Below, piece after piece: positions 1 to 11,114 of a DNA stretch of 63,591 nt. The notes beneath the pieces are model-generated. The model made no database searches. It was not told the DNA's origin and worked only from the letters and a program-made list of their open reading frames with translations. The stretch's first letter is position 1; each line of letters opens with the position of its first letter. The position numbers and the translations under genes were made by a program. This stretch comes from an uncultured Lachnospiraceae bacterium (GTDB taxonomy: Bacteria > Bacillota > Clostridia > Lachnospirales > Lachnospiraceae): the NCBI GenBank assembly GCA_947174015.1, contig CAMWHJ010000010.1, positions 1 through 63,591 on the forward strand, read 5' to 3'.

Positions 1-19
1 TTTTGCATGGTTCTTTGCT

Positions 20-48
20 CGTAACTATGAAGGTACTGAATAGTTACG
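20..48. repeat. Short hairpin repeat (GTAACTAT ... ATAGTTAC family)
   Basis: A perfect 9-bp inverted repeat (CGTAACTAT at 20-28, ATAGTTACG at 40-48) encloses GAAGGTACTGA. Related sequences occur at about 55,599-55,622, at 56,702-56,728 and, inverted, at 63,540-63,553, so it belongs to a dispersed repeat family. Confidence 0.6.
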
Positions 49-117
49 AAAAAAGTAAAATGGCAGGCAACTGTGAAAGAAATGAAAAGCTGTAAAAATA
101 TAAGAGGAGGAATCCAT

Positions 118-432
118 ATGGGATTGGAAGAATTATTAACGGATATTCGGGATCAAAGCAACGGGGATAAACCCACAATTTGCCCAGATTGTAATGTGGA
201 ATATAAGTATCTGGGGCTGGGACATTACAAATGTGAGAATTGTGGAAGACTGGAGACAGATGATTACGGTAAAGTACGGGATTATATTGAACAATCTCCG
301 GAGGATGTGGGATTGGATAAAACTTCCATTGATACCGGAGTGAAAGTGGAACGTATCAGAGAAATGATAGAGATGGGGAAAATCAGTTTGGTAGGCGGGG
401 GAAAAGGAGAAAAAACAAAAGGTCAAAAATAA
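118..432 (+). CDS. Zinc-ribbon protein with MerR-like helical segment (YvyF/TIGR03826-like)
   Basis: A 104-aa protein. The ATG at 118 is preceded by AGAGGAGG; a GTG at 73 in the same frame lacks a ribosome site. The N-terminal half has two Cys pairs (CPDC and CENC, about 17 residues apart), as in a zinc ribbon. The middle (DKTSIDTGVKVERIREMIE) resembles the first helices of a MerR-type DNA-binding domain, and the tail is basic. It recalls the small flagellar-operon protein YvyF, but that is family resemblance only. It precedes the ribosomal operon but has its own ribosome site, and a strong promoter follows it, so it is probably a separate unit. Confidence 0.7.
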   Translation: MGLEELLTDIRDQSNGDKPTICPDCNVEYKYLGLGHYKCENCGRLETDDYGKVRDYIEQSPEDVGLDKTSIDTGVKVERIREMIEMGKISLVGGGKGEKTKGQK

Positions 433-452
433 CTATTTTCTTAAATTTTCTA

Positions 453-481
453 TTGACATACGAAAAGGAGAAATATATAAT
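453..481 (+). promoter_or_regulatory. Promoter of the str operon
   Basis: TTGACA at 453-458 and TATAAT at 476-481 are exact consensus boxes with a 17-bp spacer. The transcript would start about 155 nt before rpsL and has a long leader. Confidence 0.85.
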
Positions 482-483
482 GG

Positions 484-514
484 ACTAGTGTGTGTGAAAA
501 CATGCTAGTTTTTC
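484..514 (+). promoter_or_regulatory. Hairpin at the start of the rpsL leader
   Basis: ACTAGTGTG (484-492) can pair with CATGCTAGT (501-509) through 9 pairs including two G-U, followed by five T. It lies just after the transcription start and could be an early attenuator or 5'-end stabiliser. No function is shown. Confidence 0.35.
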
Positions 515-645
515 GTACACATAAGTGTGAAAATCCATTTTGCACTTCACGTTTGTGATTTGGCTTGTAAACAGGCAGAATCGCAGAACTCAAATTATGT
601 AAATGTTTACGCATTGCAGACAATATCTACAGGAGGTGAAAAAGA

Positions 646-1065
646 ATGCCGACATTTAATCAGTTAGTGAGAAAAGGAAGACAGACGACCGTAAAGAAAT
701 CTACTGCACCAGCACTTCAGAAAGGTTATAACTCTTTGAGAAAGAAGTCCACAGACCTTTCTGCACCACAAAAGAGAGGTGTGTGTACAGCAGTTAAGAC
801 AGCAACACCTAAGAAGCCTAACTCAGCTCTTAGAAAAATTGCCAGAGTTCGTCTTTCTAACGGAATCGAGGTAACAAGTTATATCCCAGGTGAAGGACAC
901 AACCTTCAGGAGCATAGTGTTGTTCTTATCAGAGGTGGTAGAGTAAAGGACTTACCAGGTACAAGATATCATATCATTCGTGGTACTTTGGATACAGCTG
1001 GTGTTGCTAAGAGAAGACAGGCTCGTTCTAAGTACGGTGCTAAGAGACCGAAGGACGCAAAATAG
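646..1065 (+). CDS. rpsL: 30S ribosomal protein S12
   Basis: A 139-aa protein with the S12 hallmarks: N-terminal [12 protein letters not shown], the decoding-centre segment KKPNSALRK at about residue 50 and the [11 protein letters not shown] loop. It sits at the A site of the small subunit and affects decoding accuracy; the Lys of the KKPNS loop is the usual site of streptomycin-resistance changes and is wild type here. The start is fixed by AGGAGGTG 9 nt upstream. It is the first gene of the str operon, followed by rpsG, fusA and tuf in the standard order. Confidence 0.99.
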   Translation: MPTFNQLVRKGRQTTVKKSTAPALQKGYNSLRKKSTDLSAPQKRGVCTAVKTATPKKPNSALRKIARVRLSNGIEVTSYIPGEGHNLQEHSVVLIRGGRVKDLPGTRYHIIRGTLDTAGVAKRRQARSKYGAKRPKDAK

Positions 1066-1214
1066 AATAAGTATCACAAACAGAGTTTGAATAAGTGCCG
1101 GAACTTGTAGATATTGACTCGCATAGGCTGAAAAGTATGGAGTTGGAATTGTTCTGACTGTAAATGCGAAAGATAGATAGAACGACCGCGCGCGAACACA
1201 ATCTTTAAGTGTAA

Positions 1215-1769
<555 letters not shown>

Positions 1770-1811
1770 TTATCCTATCTGGTTAAAAAATAGTAAAAGG
1801 AGGAAATACCT

Positions 1812-3929
1812 TTGGCTGGAAGAGAATACCCGTTAGAGAGAACCAGAAATATTGGTATTATGGCTCATATTGATGCTGGTAAAACAACAACAACAGAGCG
1901 TATCCTGTATTACACTGGTGTAAATTATAAAATCGGTGATACTCATGAAGGTACTGCTACCATGGATTGGATGGAGCAGGAACAGGAAAGAGGTATCACA
2001 ATTACTTCTGCGGCTACCACATGTCATTGGACATTGCAGGAAAATGCCAAGACAAAGCCGGGTGCATTAGAGCATCGTATCAACATCATTGATACACCAG
2101 GACACGTAGACTTTACCGTAGAAGTTGAGCGTTCCCTTCGTGTACTTGATGGTGCCGTAGGTGTGTTCTGTGCTAAGGGCGGTGTGGAACCACAGTCTGA
2201 AAATGTATGGCGTCAGGCAGACACATACAATGTACCGAGAATGGCATTTATCAATAAGATGGATATCTTGGGTGCTGATTTCTATAATGCGGTAGAACAG
2301 ATAAAGACAAGACTTGGTAAGAATGCCATCGTTCTTCAGTTACCAATTGGTAAAGAGGACGAATTCAAGGGAATTATTGACTTAATGGAAATGCAGGCTT
2401 ACATCTATAATGATGATAAGGGTGATGACATTACTGTCTGTGAAATTCCGGAAGATATGAAAGATGATGCAGAACTTTACCGCAGTGAATTGGTGGAAAA
2501 AATTGCTGAGTTAGATGACGATTTGATGATGAAATACTTGGAAGGTGAAGAACCAACCATTGATGAATTAAAGGCTGCATTGAGAAAGGGAACTTGTGAG
2601 TGTACAGCAGTGCCTGTAACTTGTGGTTCCGCATATAAGAATAAGGGTGTGCAGAAATTACTGGATGCTGTCCTTGAGTATATGCCAGCTCCTACAGATA
2701 TCCCTGCTATTAAGGGTACTGATATGGATGGAAATGAAATCGAGAAGCATTCTTCCGATGAGGAACCATTTGCAGCATTGGCATTCAAGATTATGGCTGA
2801 CCCATTCGTAGGTAAGCTTGCATTCTTCAGAGTTTACTCTGGTACCTTAAATGCAGGTTCCTATGTATTTAACTCTACCAAGGGAAAGAAAGAGCGTGTA
2901 GGACGTATCTTACAGATGCATGCAAATAAGAGAGAAGAACTTGACAAGGTTTACTCTGGTGATATTGCAGCAGCTGTTGGCTTTAAGCTTACAACAACCG
3001 GTGATACTATCTGTGACGAACAGCATCCGGTTATCTTAGAGTCCATGGAATTCCCTGAACCGGTTATCGAGTTGGCTATTGAGCCTAAGACAAAGAATGA
3101 TCAGGGAAAGATGGGTGAAGCTTTAGCAAAACTTGCAGAAGAAGATCCTACGTTCCGTGCTCATACCGATCAGGAGACTGGTCAGACAATCATTGCCGGA
3201 ATGGGCGAATTGCATCTTGAAATCATCGTAGACAGACTTCTTCGTGAATTCAAGGTGGAAGCAAATGTAGGTGCTCCACAGGTTGCCTACAAAGAGACCT
3301 TTACAAAGCCAGTGGAAGTGGACAGCAAGTATGCAAAACAGTCTGGTGGTCGTGGACAGTATGGACACTGTAAGGTTAAGTTTGAGCCAATGGATCCAAA
3401 TGCGGAAGAGACATTCAAGTTTGAATCTACCGTTGTTGGTGGTGCGATTCCAAAGGAATACATCCCTGCTGTTGGTGAAGGTATCGAAGAGGCATCTCAG
3501 GCAGGTATCCTTGGAGGATTCCCTGTACTTGGTGTACATGCAAATGTATACGATGGCTCCTACCATGAAGTGGATTCTTCGGAAATGGCATTCCACATTG
3601 CGGGTTCCCTTGCATTTAAGGAAGCTATGCAGAAGGGATCTCCAGTATTGTTAGAGCCTATTATGAAGGTAGAGGTAACAATGCCGGAAGAATATATGGG
3701 TGATATCATCGGTGATATCAATGCCCGTCGTGGACGTATTGAAGGCATGGATGACCTTGGCGGTGGTAAAATCGTAAGAGGCTATGTACCGTTGGCAGAA
3801 ATGTTTGGATACTCCACAGATTTGCGTTCCAGAACACAGGGACGCGGTAACTACTCTATGTTCTTTGAGAAATATGAGCAGGTTCCAAAGTCCGTTCAGG
3901 AAAAAGTTTTAGCTGCAAAGGCTAAATAG
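1812..3929 (+). CDS. fusA: Elongation factor G
   Basis: A 705-aa translocation GTPase. Motifs in order: G1 [13 protein letters not shown] at residues 18-30, G2 [11 protein letters not shown]3 DTPGHVDF, G4 NKMD, then domains II-V. The late segments [12 protein letters not shown] and RGRIEGM are typical of EF-G domains IV-V. It catalyses GTP-dependent movement of tRNA and mRNA on the ribosome. The start is TTG 1812 behind AAAGGAGG. It lies 42 nt after rpsG. Confidence 0.99.
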   Translation: MAGREYPLERTRNIGIMAHIDAGKTTTTERILYYTGVNYKIGDTHEGTATMDWMEQEQERGITITSAATTCHWTLQENAKTKPGALEHRINIIDTPGHVDFTVEVERSLRVLDGAVGVFCAKGGVEPQSENVWRQADTYNVPRMAFINKMDILGADFYNAVEQIKTRLGKNAIVLQLPIGKEDEFKGIIDLMEMQAYIYNDDKGDDITVCEIPEDMKDDAELYRSELVEKIAELDDDLMMKYLEGEEPTIDELKAALRKGTCECTAVPVTCGSAYKNKGVQKLLDAVLEYMPAPTDIPAIKGTDMDGNEIEKHSSDEEPFAALAFKIMADPFVGKLAFFRVYSGTLNAGSYVFNSTKGKKERVGRILQMHANKREELDKVYSGDIAAAVGFKLTTTGDTICDEQHPVILESMEFPEPVIELAIEPKTKNDQGKMGEALAKLAEEDPTFRAHTDQETGQTIIAGMGELHLEIIVDRLLREFKVEANVGAPQVAYKETFTKPVEVDSKYAKQSGGRGQYGHCKVKFEPMDPNAEETFKFESTVVGGAIPKEYIPAVGEGIEEASQAGILGGFPVLGVHANVYDGSYHEVDSSEMAFHIAGSLAFKEAMQKGSPVLLEPIMKVEVTMPEEYMGDIIGDINARRGRIEGMDDLGGGKIVRGYVPLAEMFGYSTDLRSRTQGRGNYSMFFEKYEQVPKSVQEKVLAAKAK

Positions 3930-3998
3930 AATAGTAAAAATGTACAAATTCTGTCCTGTTTTTTGGGCAGGTAACTAAATAAAAAAGAATAATTAGGC

Positions 3999-4027
3999 TT
4001 GCAAAAGTTTCCAATATGAAATATAAT
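3999..4027 (+). promoter_or_regulatory. Internal promoter for tuf
   Basis: TTGCAA at 3999-4004 and a perfect TATAAT at 4022-4027 with 17-bp spacing, in the gap between fusA and tuf. This would give tuf extra transcription beyond operon read-through. Confidence 0.75.
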
Positions 4028-4082
4028 CATTGTAGCCGAAAAATTGAAAATCATTAGTATATTTTAAGGAGGACGTTAAAAA

Positions 4083-5270
4083 ATGGCTAAGGCTAAATTT
4101 GAAAGAACTAAACCACATTGTAACATTGGAACAATTGGTCACGTTGACCATGGTAAAACAACTTTAACAGCTGCTATTACAAAGACTCTTGCAGCAAGAG
4201 TAGCTGGTAATGAAGCAGTAGATTTTGAAAACATCGATAAGGCTCCAGAAGAAAGAGAAAGAGGTATCACAATCTCTACAGCTCACGTTGAGTATGAAAC
4301 AGATAACAGACATTACGCACACGTTGACTGTCCAGGACATGCCGATTACGTTAAGAACATGATCACTGGTGCTGCTCAGATGGATGGAGCTATCCTTGTA
4401 GTAGCTGCAACTGACGGTGTTATGGCTCAGACAAAGGAGCATATCTTATTATCTCGTCAGGTAGGTGTACCTTACATCGTTGTATTCATGAACAAGTGTG
4501 ATATGGTTGACGATGAAGAGTTACTTGAATTAGTAGAAATGGAAATCGTTGAGCAGTTAGAGGAATATGAATTCACAGACTGCCCAATTATCAAGGGTTC
4601 TGCATTAAAGGCTCTGGAAGATCCTAACAGCGAATGGGGCGACAAGATCATGGAATTAATGGCTGCAGTAGATGAGCATATTCCAGATCCTCAGAGAGCA
4701 ACAGATCAGCCATTCCTTATGCCAGTGGAAGATGTATTCACAATCACAGGTCGTGGTACCGTTGCAACTGGTAGAGTAGAGCGTGGTGTTCTTCATATCA
4801 ACGAAGAAGTTGAAATCGTTGGTATCAAGGAAGAGGTTCAGAAGACTACTGTAACAGGTATCGAAATGTTCCGTAAACTTCTTGACGAAGCACAGGCTGG
4901 TGATAACATCGGTGCATTACTTCGTGGTATCAAGAGAGAAGATATTGAAAGAGGACAGGTATTATGTAAGCCAGGTACTGTAACTTGCCATAAGAAGTTC
5001 ACTGCTCAGGTATACGTATTAACAAAGGATGAAGGTGGACGTCATACTCCTTTCTTCAACAACTATCGTCCACAGTTCTACTTCAGAACAACAGACGTAA
5101 CAGGTGTATGTAACTTACCAGCTGGTACAGAAATGTGTATGCCTGGAGATAACGTAGAAATGACGATCGAACTGATCCATCCAGTAGCTATGGAGCAGGG
5201 TCTTACATTCGCTATCCGTGAGGGTGGTAGAACAGTTGGTTCAGGTAGAGTTGCTACTATCGTTGAGTAA
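4083..5270 (+). CDS. tuf: Elongation factor Tu
   Basis: A 395-aa protein: P-loop [10 protein letters not shown] at about residue 19, RGITIST effector region, [16 protein letters not shown], then domains II and III, with the C-terminal ending [16 protein letters not shown]. It delivers aminoacyl-tRNA to the ribosome. ATG 4083 follows AAGGAGG. The 3' end matters here: a second, diverged copy of its last 54 nt lies at 23,831-23,884, so this gene end is probably an integration site and the current 3' end may have come from the integrated element. Confidence 0.99.
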   Translation: MAKAKFERTKPHCNIGTIGHVDHGKTTLTAAITKTLAARVAGNEAVDFENIDKAPEERERGITISTAHVEYETDNRHYAHVDCPGHADYVKNMITGAAQMDGAILVVAATDGVMAQTKEHILLSRQVGVPYIVVFMNKCDMVDDEELLELVEMEIVEQLEEYEFTDCPIIKGSALKALEDPNSEWGDKIMELMAAVDEHIPDPQRATDQPFLMPVEDVFTITGRGTVATGRVERGVLHINEEVEIVGIKEEVQKTTVTGIEMFRKLLDEAQAGDNIGALLRGIKREDIERGQVLCKPGTVTCHKKFTAQVYVLTKDEGGRHTPFFNNYRPQFYFRTTDVTGVCNLPAGTEMCMPGDNVEMTIELIHPVAMEQGLTFAIREGGRTVGSGRVATIVE

Positions 5271-5293
5271 TTAATAGAGTTACAGTAAAATCA

Positions 5294-5325
5294 AGGGTTT
5301 CGGAGTTTTCTCCGGAACCCTTTTT
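5294..5325 (+). terminator. Terminator after tuf
   Basis: AAGGGTTTCGGA pairs with TCCGGAACCCTT around a TTTTC-type loop, followed by TTTTT. It ends the str operon. The 276 nt from here to the IS contain no gene; I see only a spaced inverted repeat (GTATAATAAGTT at about 5420, AACTTATTATAC at about 5473). Confidence 0.9.
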
Positions 5326-5601
5326 ACGTGGCAAGCAACCTTGCGTGTTGCTTGTGCTTCTATAATGCTTTCACCACTTTACAGCTTTTAAATAAAAAAC
5401 GCACAAGGCACTTTTCGTAGTATAATAAGTTTACACACAAATCCATACGAAAGAGAGTGACCTTATACGTTTAACTTATTATACAATGAAAACAACATAA
5501 TTGGTAGGCTTTATAAATATTTTTCAGAATAAACGCATGAATGAAAAATTGACTTTTTTAGTATCATTATTTGGCAAGTTCGTCAATTGTATTCAGCATG
5601 T

Positions 5602-7461
5602 CATGATGCTGGGGTCAAAACAAGGTTTTTTCCTATGTTACATTTACCATAATGATTCGTTGAAAATTTAATATTTTACACTAATAGGTATTTTTCTGTT
5701 GATTTCACTTATATATGCAGCGGACTCTTTGTATTTTTTTATCCTAATGCAGGATTTTGGGCATAATTGCCCAAGCCTTTCCGAAAATTAAAGAGCTTCC
5801 GAAAATTTAATGCTGCTTATTTTACATCCAAAGAAAAACCTTCCTCTTTGTAGCCCACGGGGCAGTTTATCCAGATGGTAGTTTTTTCTGATGTTTGCCG
5901 GAACGGTCTCCACTCCGTTTCTTAGTTTTGCATAATTACTGAATTCGTTGCTTTGCATATACCTCTGGGTTTTTGCCCTGTTCGATGCATTCTTTGATGT
6001 AATAAATGTTGCTACCTTTTTGTGTATTTTGGGAGGGCATTGTTCCTGATATGGACATCCGGCACAATGATTTCTCTCAAAGGAAACCCGGCACTGTCGG
6101 GTTGTTTTGTTATATGACTGGCTGACTGGCTCATGTCCGGCAGCACAATGAATAAGTTTTGTCCCATCTTCATTAAATTCAAAATCTGCAAGGGCATCCA
6201 GTGCTTCCTTGCCAATTAAAGCAGTTGTAACAAGCCTGACGTTGTTTCCCTGGCAAGGGCAACATTGTCCTGACCGTCATAGCCGCCATCCGTTACAAGA
6301 ACTGTTTCCTCTTCCTGTTTGTCCATCGCATGGAGTGTTTCCTGCAAAAAACGACTGTCTGTGTGTGTATTTTTTTCATACCAGTAGTCTGTGACAACAG
6401 AATCGTTTTTACCAACTGTTTCTTCTAAGTTTGCAACATAACCTCTGTGGATTTTTCCTGCTTTATTACGGTATGTAGCATCCGGATCCGATGGATTCTG
6501 TAACGCAGCGGAATTCATGGTTCCATCTTCCTTTGTGCGGATTCTGCGTTTTTTGTCCTCAACAACCGTCTGGTCTGAAAGGCATTTTACAAAAAGCTGG
6601 TACTCTGTAACAGCATCATAAGCAGAACCGCAGATATTAAGAAGGAAATCACTGTCATCAAGAAGCATTTTAATGATCTGTTCCATGTCATCATTCCACT
6701 GATGGTAGAAGAGCCTGTTATAATCATTGGGATCTGCATAGTGTTCCAATGATTCTGTCAAATTTTCAGGAACAGTTTTCTTCAGGAATAAAACAAGTTT
6801 TGAAATGCAGGTATATATAAGTTCCATACGGCTTAAAAAACGGATGTTGGATTCGAACATCATGGAATCCATCCGTTTTATGCGTCCGTTGAGATTCATA
6901 AGCTTTGCAATCTTACTGCTTAAGTCTTTTACACAGTCATGGTAAAGATCTATGCCGTGTGCTGTTTCATAGGCATAGCATCTGTTCCGGAATCGGCTGA
7001 GAGTCTTGTCAGGAAGGGGCTGTTCCTCAAAGCTGGTTGTATGAAGTGCATACGGAAGATGAAGATCAAGCATAAGATTTTCAACGATTTCATCATCTGA
7101 ATAATCAAAGAGTTCTTTGATTATGAGTGCACTAATAATGACATTTACCGGAGTATTCGGTCTCGAAGCTTTATCACTGTATAAAACAGAAAAGCGTTCT
7201 TCATCAATTGCCGGAAATATCTCTTCCGAAAAAATATGTGCCCATGAGTTTTCAAGAACTTTTTTCACGAGCTGTCAGATTAAAAAAACTGTCATCTAAA
7301 GTTATTTGCCGGCATCCATTTGATTTGAAAGACATACCTGATTCCACCCTTCCATTAAGTTACTTCTATTATACTATTTTCAGTGTCAGAAGTCATGATT
7401 TTACTTTAAAATATTAATTTTTAAGAAACAAAATTTGATACCTTTTGACCCCAGCATCATG
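5602..7461 (-). mobile_element. IS1182-like insertion sequence, copy A
   Basis: A 1,860-bp element with identical 19-bp inverted ends CATGATGCTGGGGTCAAAA (5602-5620) and its complement (7443-7461). A closely related copy with the same ends lies at 53,562-55,430 in the opposite orientation. It sits between the str-operon terminator and the restriction operon, whose promoter begins only 20 bp from its edge. Confidence 0.92.
5788..7335 (-). pseudogene. IS1182-family DDE transposase, frameshifted
   Basis: Reading from ATG 7335 gives a start parallel to copy B (SFKSNGCRQITLDD), but the frame breaks after about 25 codons at an A-run near 7270. The main body (7268-6216) has the family features: the 'DEERFSVLYSDKASRPNTPVN' segment, HxxY-type helices and VTDGGYDGQDN with the catalytic Asp. 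A second frameshift near 6215 separates the C-terminal part, whose Cys-rich patch (CAGCPYQEQC in copy B terms) and PRGLQRGRFFFG end can be followed to a stop at 5788. At least two frameshifts mean the element cannot move on its own protein. Confidence 0.88.
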
Positions 7462-7481
7462 CAAATTGTTTTATGATATGC

Positions 7482-7510
7482 TTGTTATTGTTCCAAAGTT
7501 GGAATATAAT
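7482..7510 (+). promoter_or_regulatory. Promoter of the type I restriction operon
   Basis: TTGTTA at 7482-7487 and TATAAT at 7505-7510 with a 17-bp spacer. It starts 20 bp beyond the end of IS copy A and drives the small HTH gene and hsdM. Confidence 0.75.
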
Positions 7511-7547
7511 ATAGAATAAGTTCAAGCTGTGAATGTGGAGGATGAGT

Positions 7548-7738
7548 ATGGAATACTTAACAGTAAAAGAGATAGCTGAAAAGTGGGGCATTTCCGGAAG
7601 AAGAGTAAACTTATTGTGTAATGAAGGCAGAATAGAAGGCGCAGAAAAAAGGGTCTTATGTGGCTTATACCAAAGGATGCTGAAAAACCTACTAATTTGA
7701 GGTATAGCAAAAAGCAAATGGACAAGGAGAAAAAATAA
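7548..7738 (+). pseudogene. Small helix-turn-helix (excisionase/MerR-like) protein, frameshifted
   Basis: ATG 7548 behind GTGGAGG starts EYLTVKEIAEKWGISGRRVN, a typical small winged-HTH beginning. The frame breaks at GAAAAAAGGG near 7650. Adding one A restores MWLIPKDAEKPTNLRYSKK up to a stop at 7736-7738, directly abutting the hsdM start. Such proteins of about 60 aa often precede hsdM in Clostridia and may control the operon. The break is in an A-run, so a sequencing error is possible. Confidence 0.7.
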
Positions 7739-9841
7739 ATGGCGAATTTAGCAATAGATGTGATGTGGGATGATAATCCTGTAGATGTCACAGCAGAGGC
7801 AAACTTTATATGGAGCATTGCAAACAAATTACGAGGGTCTTATATGCCCGATAAATATGGTGATGTTATTATCCCTATGACAATCATAAGGCGTTTTGAA
7901 TGTGCTTTGCTTGATGATGAAGTGAAAAGAAAAGACGTCATTGATACTTTTAAGCAGAATCCGAATTATCCGGAAAAGGCATTGTTCAGAAAATCAGGCT
8001 TTCAGTTTTATAATACCAGCGAATATACATTACAGGAGCTTTGCAATGATGCTGACCATGTAGCAGCGAACTTCAAGGCGTACATAGCAGGTTTTTCTGC
8101 CAATGTACAGGACATTTTGAAAGAACTGGAAATGGAGCAGCATATCAATAAAATGGACAAGGATGGATGCCTGTATTCGGTAATCAAGGCATTTTCAGAA
8201 CTGGATTTAAGTCCCAGAACCTTTGACAGTATCAAAATGGGGTACATATTTGAAAATTTGATAGGCAGGTTTTATCAGAATGTAGATGCCGGACAGTTTT
8301 ATACGGGTAGAGATATTATCAAATTATTAGTATCGCTTCTGATTTCGGAGGGATGCGATGATATTTTTGATGCTGGGAAGATAATAACAGTCTGTGATCA
8401 GGCATGTGGTACAGGCGGTATGCTTTCAACAGCATATAGCTATCTCAAGCATTATAATCCCTCTGCAGATGTGCGGTTGTTTGGGCAGGAGATGATGGGA
8501 CAGTCCTATGCTGTAGGTCTGGCAGAGATGTTGATTAAAGGGCAGAATGCTGAAAATTTTCGTCATGCCGATACCTTGAAAGAAGATTGTTTCGAGGGTA
8601 CGAAGATGAGATTTCTGATAGAAAATCCCCCATTTGGTACACCGTGGTCTGGAAAGGATGCAAAGGCAGGGCAGGAAGATGCTGTAAATGCTGAATATGC
8701 AAAAAGATTCAATGGACGATGGGGAGCTGGTATTCCGAGTGGTGGTGATTCACAGCTTTTATTTTTGCAGTCAGCAGTTGCAAAACTGGATGATACACAA
8801 GGTAGAGCTGCAATCATCGAGAATGGATCTCCGCTTTTCATAGGTAGTACAGCATCAGGGGAATCACAAGTAAGAAGATGGTTATTGGAGAATGATTTGA
8901 TTGAAGCGATAATCCAGATGCCGACAGAGTTATTTTACAATACAGGAATCAGCACTTATGTATGGATTTTATCAAAAAACAAAAGAAGAGAGAGGATAGG
9001 AAAGATTCAGCTTATAGATGCTTCTGCTATCTGTCATAAATTGCGGAAACCTTTGGGCAACAAGAAAAATGAATTTAGCCCGGAAGATAGAAAGAAGATA
9101 ACAGAGTTATATGCTAATTTCACAGAAAACGAATACAGTAAAATCTATGATAATACAGAGTTTATTTACAAAGAGTATACAGTAATGCAGCCTTTACAGA
9201 GAAGCTATTCTATTACTGCTGATAGTATACAGGTGATGCTGCGGCAAGGTACATTAAGAAAGCTGTGGGATGAGGTAAAAGTAGCAGAGTTGGAAAAATT
9301 AGGAACAGCAATTACAGGGAAAGAGAAGAAAGCACTTGATAATTATTCTAAGAGTAAGCCGGTGTATGATGCAATTATTGATGCATTGCAATCATCAATA
9401 TCTGATCAGAAGTGGATTTCTCCTGATGAATTTATGCCAGTGATAACGAAGCTTCTTTCAGATGTGGCGGATAATAAGACAATACAGAAAATTGCAGATG
9501 GTCTTTCAGTCATGGATAAGGATGCGGTAATTCAGAAAGATAAAAAAGGGAACATTATATTTGATAAGTCCACGAAAGATACAGAAATCATCAAAATAGA
9601 AGAGGATATTGATTCTTATATGAAAAGGGAAGTGCTGCCCCATGTACCAGATGCAGTAGCATTCTGGGAAGAAAATCTTGAAGCGAAGAATCCTGTTATT
9701 AGGACAGGTGCGGAGATTCCTTTTACACGATATTTCTATAAATATCAACAACCGACACCGAGTGAGGAGCTGGAAGTTAGATTTAGAGAATTGGAGTTGT
9801 CAGTTAGTGAGCGCGTGTCTAAATTGTTTGGGGGTGAATGA
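7739..9841 (+). CDS. hsdM: Type I restriction-modification DNA methyltransferase subunit
   Basis: A 700-aa N6-adenine methylase. The N-terminal HsdM helical domain (ANKLRGSYMPDKYGDVIIPM) is followed by AdoMet motif I DQACGTGGML at about residue 220 and catalytic motif IV NPPF at about residue 296. The C-terminal third, about 250 aa, is longer than in short HsdM proteins but usual for this subgroup. It works with HsdS to methylate the recognition site and with HsdR to cut unmodified DNA. The start at 7739 abuts the stop of the HTH gene. Confidence 0.95.
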   Translation: MANLAIDVMWDDNPVDVTAEANFIWSIANKLRGSYMPDKYGDVIIPMTIIRRFECALLDDEVKRKDVIDTFKQNPNYPEKALFRKSGFQFYNTSEYTLQELCNDADHVAANFKAYIAGFSANVQDILKELEMEQHINKMDKDGCLYSVIKAFSELDLSPRTFDSIKMGYIFENLIGRFYQNVDAGQFYTGRDIIKLLVSLLISEGCDDIFDAGKIITVCDQACGTGGMLSTAYSYLKHYNPSADVRLFGQEMMGQSYAVGLAEMLIKGQNAENFRHADTLKEDCFEGTKMRFLIENPPFGTPWSGKDAKAGQEDAVNAEYAKRFNGRWGAGIPSGGDSQLLFLQSAVAKLDDTQGRAAIIENGSPLFIGSTASGESQVRRWLLENDLIEAIIQMPTELFYNTGISTYVWILSKNKRRERIGKIQLIDASAICHKLRKPLGNKKNEFSPEDRKKITELYANFTENEYSKIYDNTEFIYKEYTVMQPLQRSYSITADSIQVMLRQGTLRKLWDEVKVAELEKLGTAITGKEKKALDNYSKSKPVYDAIIDALQSSISDQKWISPDEFMPVITKLLSDVADNKTIQKIADGLSVMDKDAVIQKDKKGNIIFDKSTKDTEIIKIEEDIDSYMKREVLPHVPDAVAFWEENLEAKNPVIRTGAEIPFTRYFYKYQQPTPSEELEVRFRELELSVSERVSKLFGGE

Positions 9842-9842
9842 A

Positions 9843-11114
9843 GTGCCTGAAATGAAGAATAGTGGGATTGATTGGATTGGTGCATGTCCTGCTTCTTGGC
9901 AGTTTCTTAAAGGAAAGTATATTTTTTCATTGCGTAATGATAAAGGCAATATGATAGAATTACAATTACTTTCTCCGACACAAAAATTTGGTGTTATTCC
10001 ACAGTTTTTATTTGAAGAATTAACAACAAATACGACGGTAAAGGTAAAAGAAAATGCAAATCTATCACAATTTAAAACAATTCACAGGGGGGACTTTTGC
10101 ATTAGTCTACGAAGTTTTCAGGGAGGATTTGAATATTGTACTTACGAGGGGGTTGTATCACCCGCATATCAAGTATTTTATGCTATAACAAAAATCTGTG
10201 ATAATTACTTTAAGCATTTGTTTAAAGATCAAAGTTTTATTGGCAAAATGAATTCATATACACTTAGTTTAAGAGATGGAAAAAACATATCTTTTGTCGA
10301 TTTTGGGAACACATATTTGCCGATACCGCCAATAAGTGAGCAAAAAATAATTTCCTCATTTCTTGATGAAAAATGTGCAGAAGTAGGCAATCTATTTGCG
10401 GATATTCAAGCAGAGATTGATATATTAGAAGAATATAAAAACTCTGTAATTACAGAAAAAGTAACAAAAGGTTTAAATTCAGATGTGGCAATGAAAGATA
10501 GCTGTACCGAATGGGTAGGTGTGATTCCCTTATCATGGAATATTCATCCGGTGTACTATTATTTTGGAGAGCGCAAATCAAAAAATTATGATTTAAAAGA
10601 ACAGAATTTATTATCGCTCAGCTATGGAAAGATTATCCGTAAGGATATCAATACAAATGGAGGTCTTTTGCCTGCAAACTTTAGTACATATAACATTGTA
10701 GAGGCTGATGATATTATAATCAGACCTACTGATTTACAAAATGATAAACGGAGCTTGCGAACAGGTCTTGTGACTGAACATGGAATAATTTCCTCCGCAT
10801 ATATTGATCTTATGCCTAAATCTGGTGTGAATTCAAAATATTTTTATTATCTACTCCATGCCTATGATATTATGAAAGTATTTTATAATATGGGAAATGG
10901 TGTAAGACAGGGGTTGAATTATAGTGAGTTCTCTAAACTTATGGTAGTAGCCCCGCCCCAAAAGGAACAACAGGAAATTGCAGATTATTTGGATACAAAA
11001 TGTACAGAAATAGATTCTATTATAGAAGCAAAAAAGGAACAACTAAAAGTTCTTGACGAATATAAGAAATCAATTATTTATGAATATGTAACAGGGAAGA
11101 AGGAGGTGGTTTGA
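9843..11114 (+). CDS. hsdS: Type I restriction specificity subunit
   Basis: About 423 aa with two target-recognition domains, each opened by the signature 'SGIDWIG..P.SW' (residue 7) and 'CTEWVGVIPLSW' (about residue 223), and each closed by a conserved coiled-coil (SEQKIISSFLDEKCAEV; KEQQEIADYLDTKCTEID). The repeat of halves fits a bipartite DNA site. GTG 9843 follows GGGGGTGAATGA; GTG 9834 and ATG 9852 are alternatives. It overlaps the next start by one base (TGATG). Confidence 0.93.
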   Translation: MPEMKNSGIDWIGACPASWQFLKGKYIFSLRNDKGNMIELQLLSPTQKFGVIPQFLFEELTTNTTVKVKENANLSQFKTIHRGDFCISLRSFQGGFEYCTYEGVVSPAYQVFYAITKICDNYFKHLFKDQSFIGKMNSYTLSLRDGKNISFVDFGNTYLPIPPISEQKIISSFLDEKCAEVGNLFADIQAEIDILEEYKNSVITEKVTKGLNSDVAMKDSCTEWVGVIPLSWNIHPVYYYFGERKSKNYDLKEQNLLSLSYGKIIRKDINTNGGLLPANFSTYNIVEADDIIIRPTDLQNDKRSLRTGLVTEHGIISSAYIDLMPKSGVNSKYFYYLLHAYDIMKVFYNMGNGVRQGLNYSEFSKLMVVAPPQKEQQEIADYLDTKCTEIDSIIEAKKEQLKVLDEYKKSIIYEYVTGKKEVV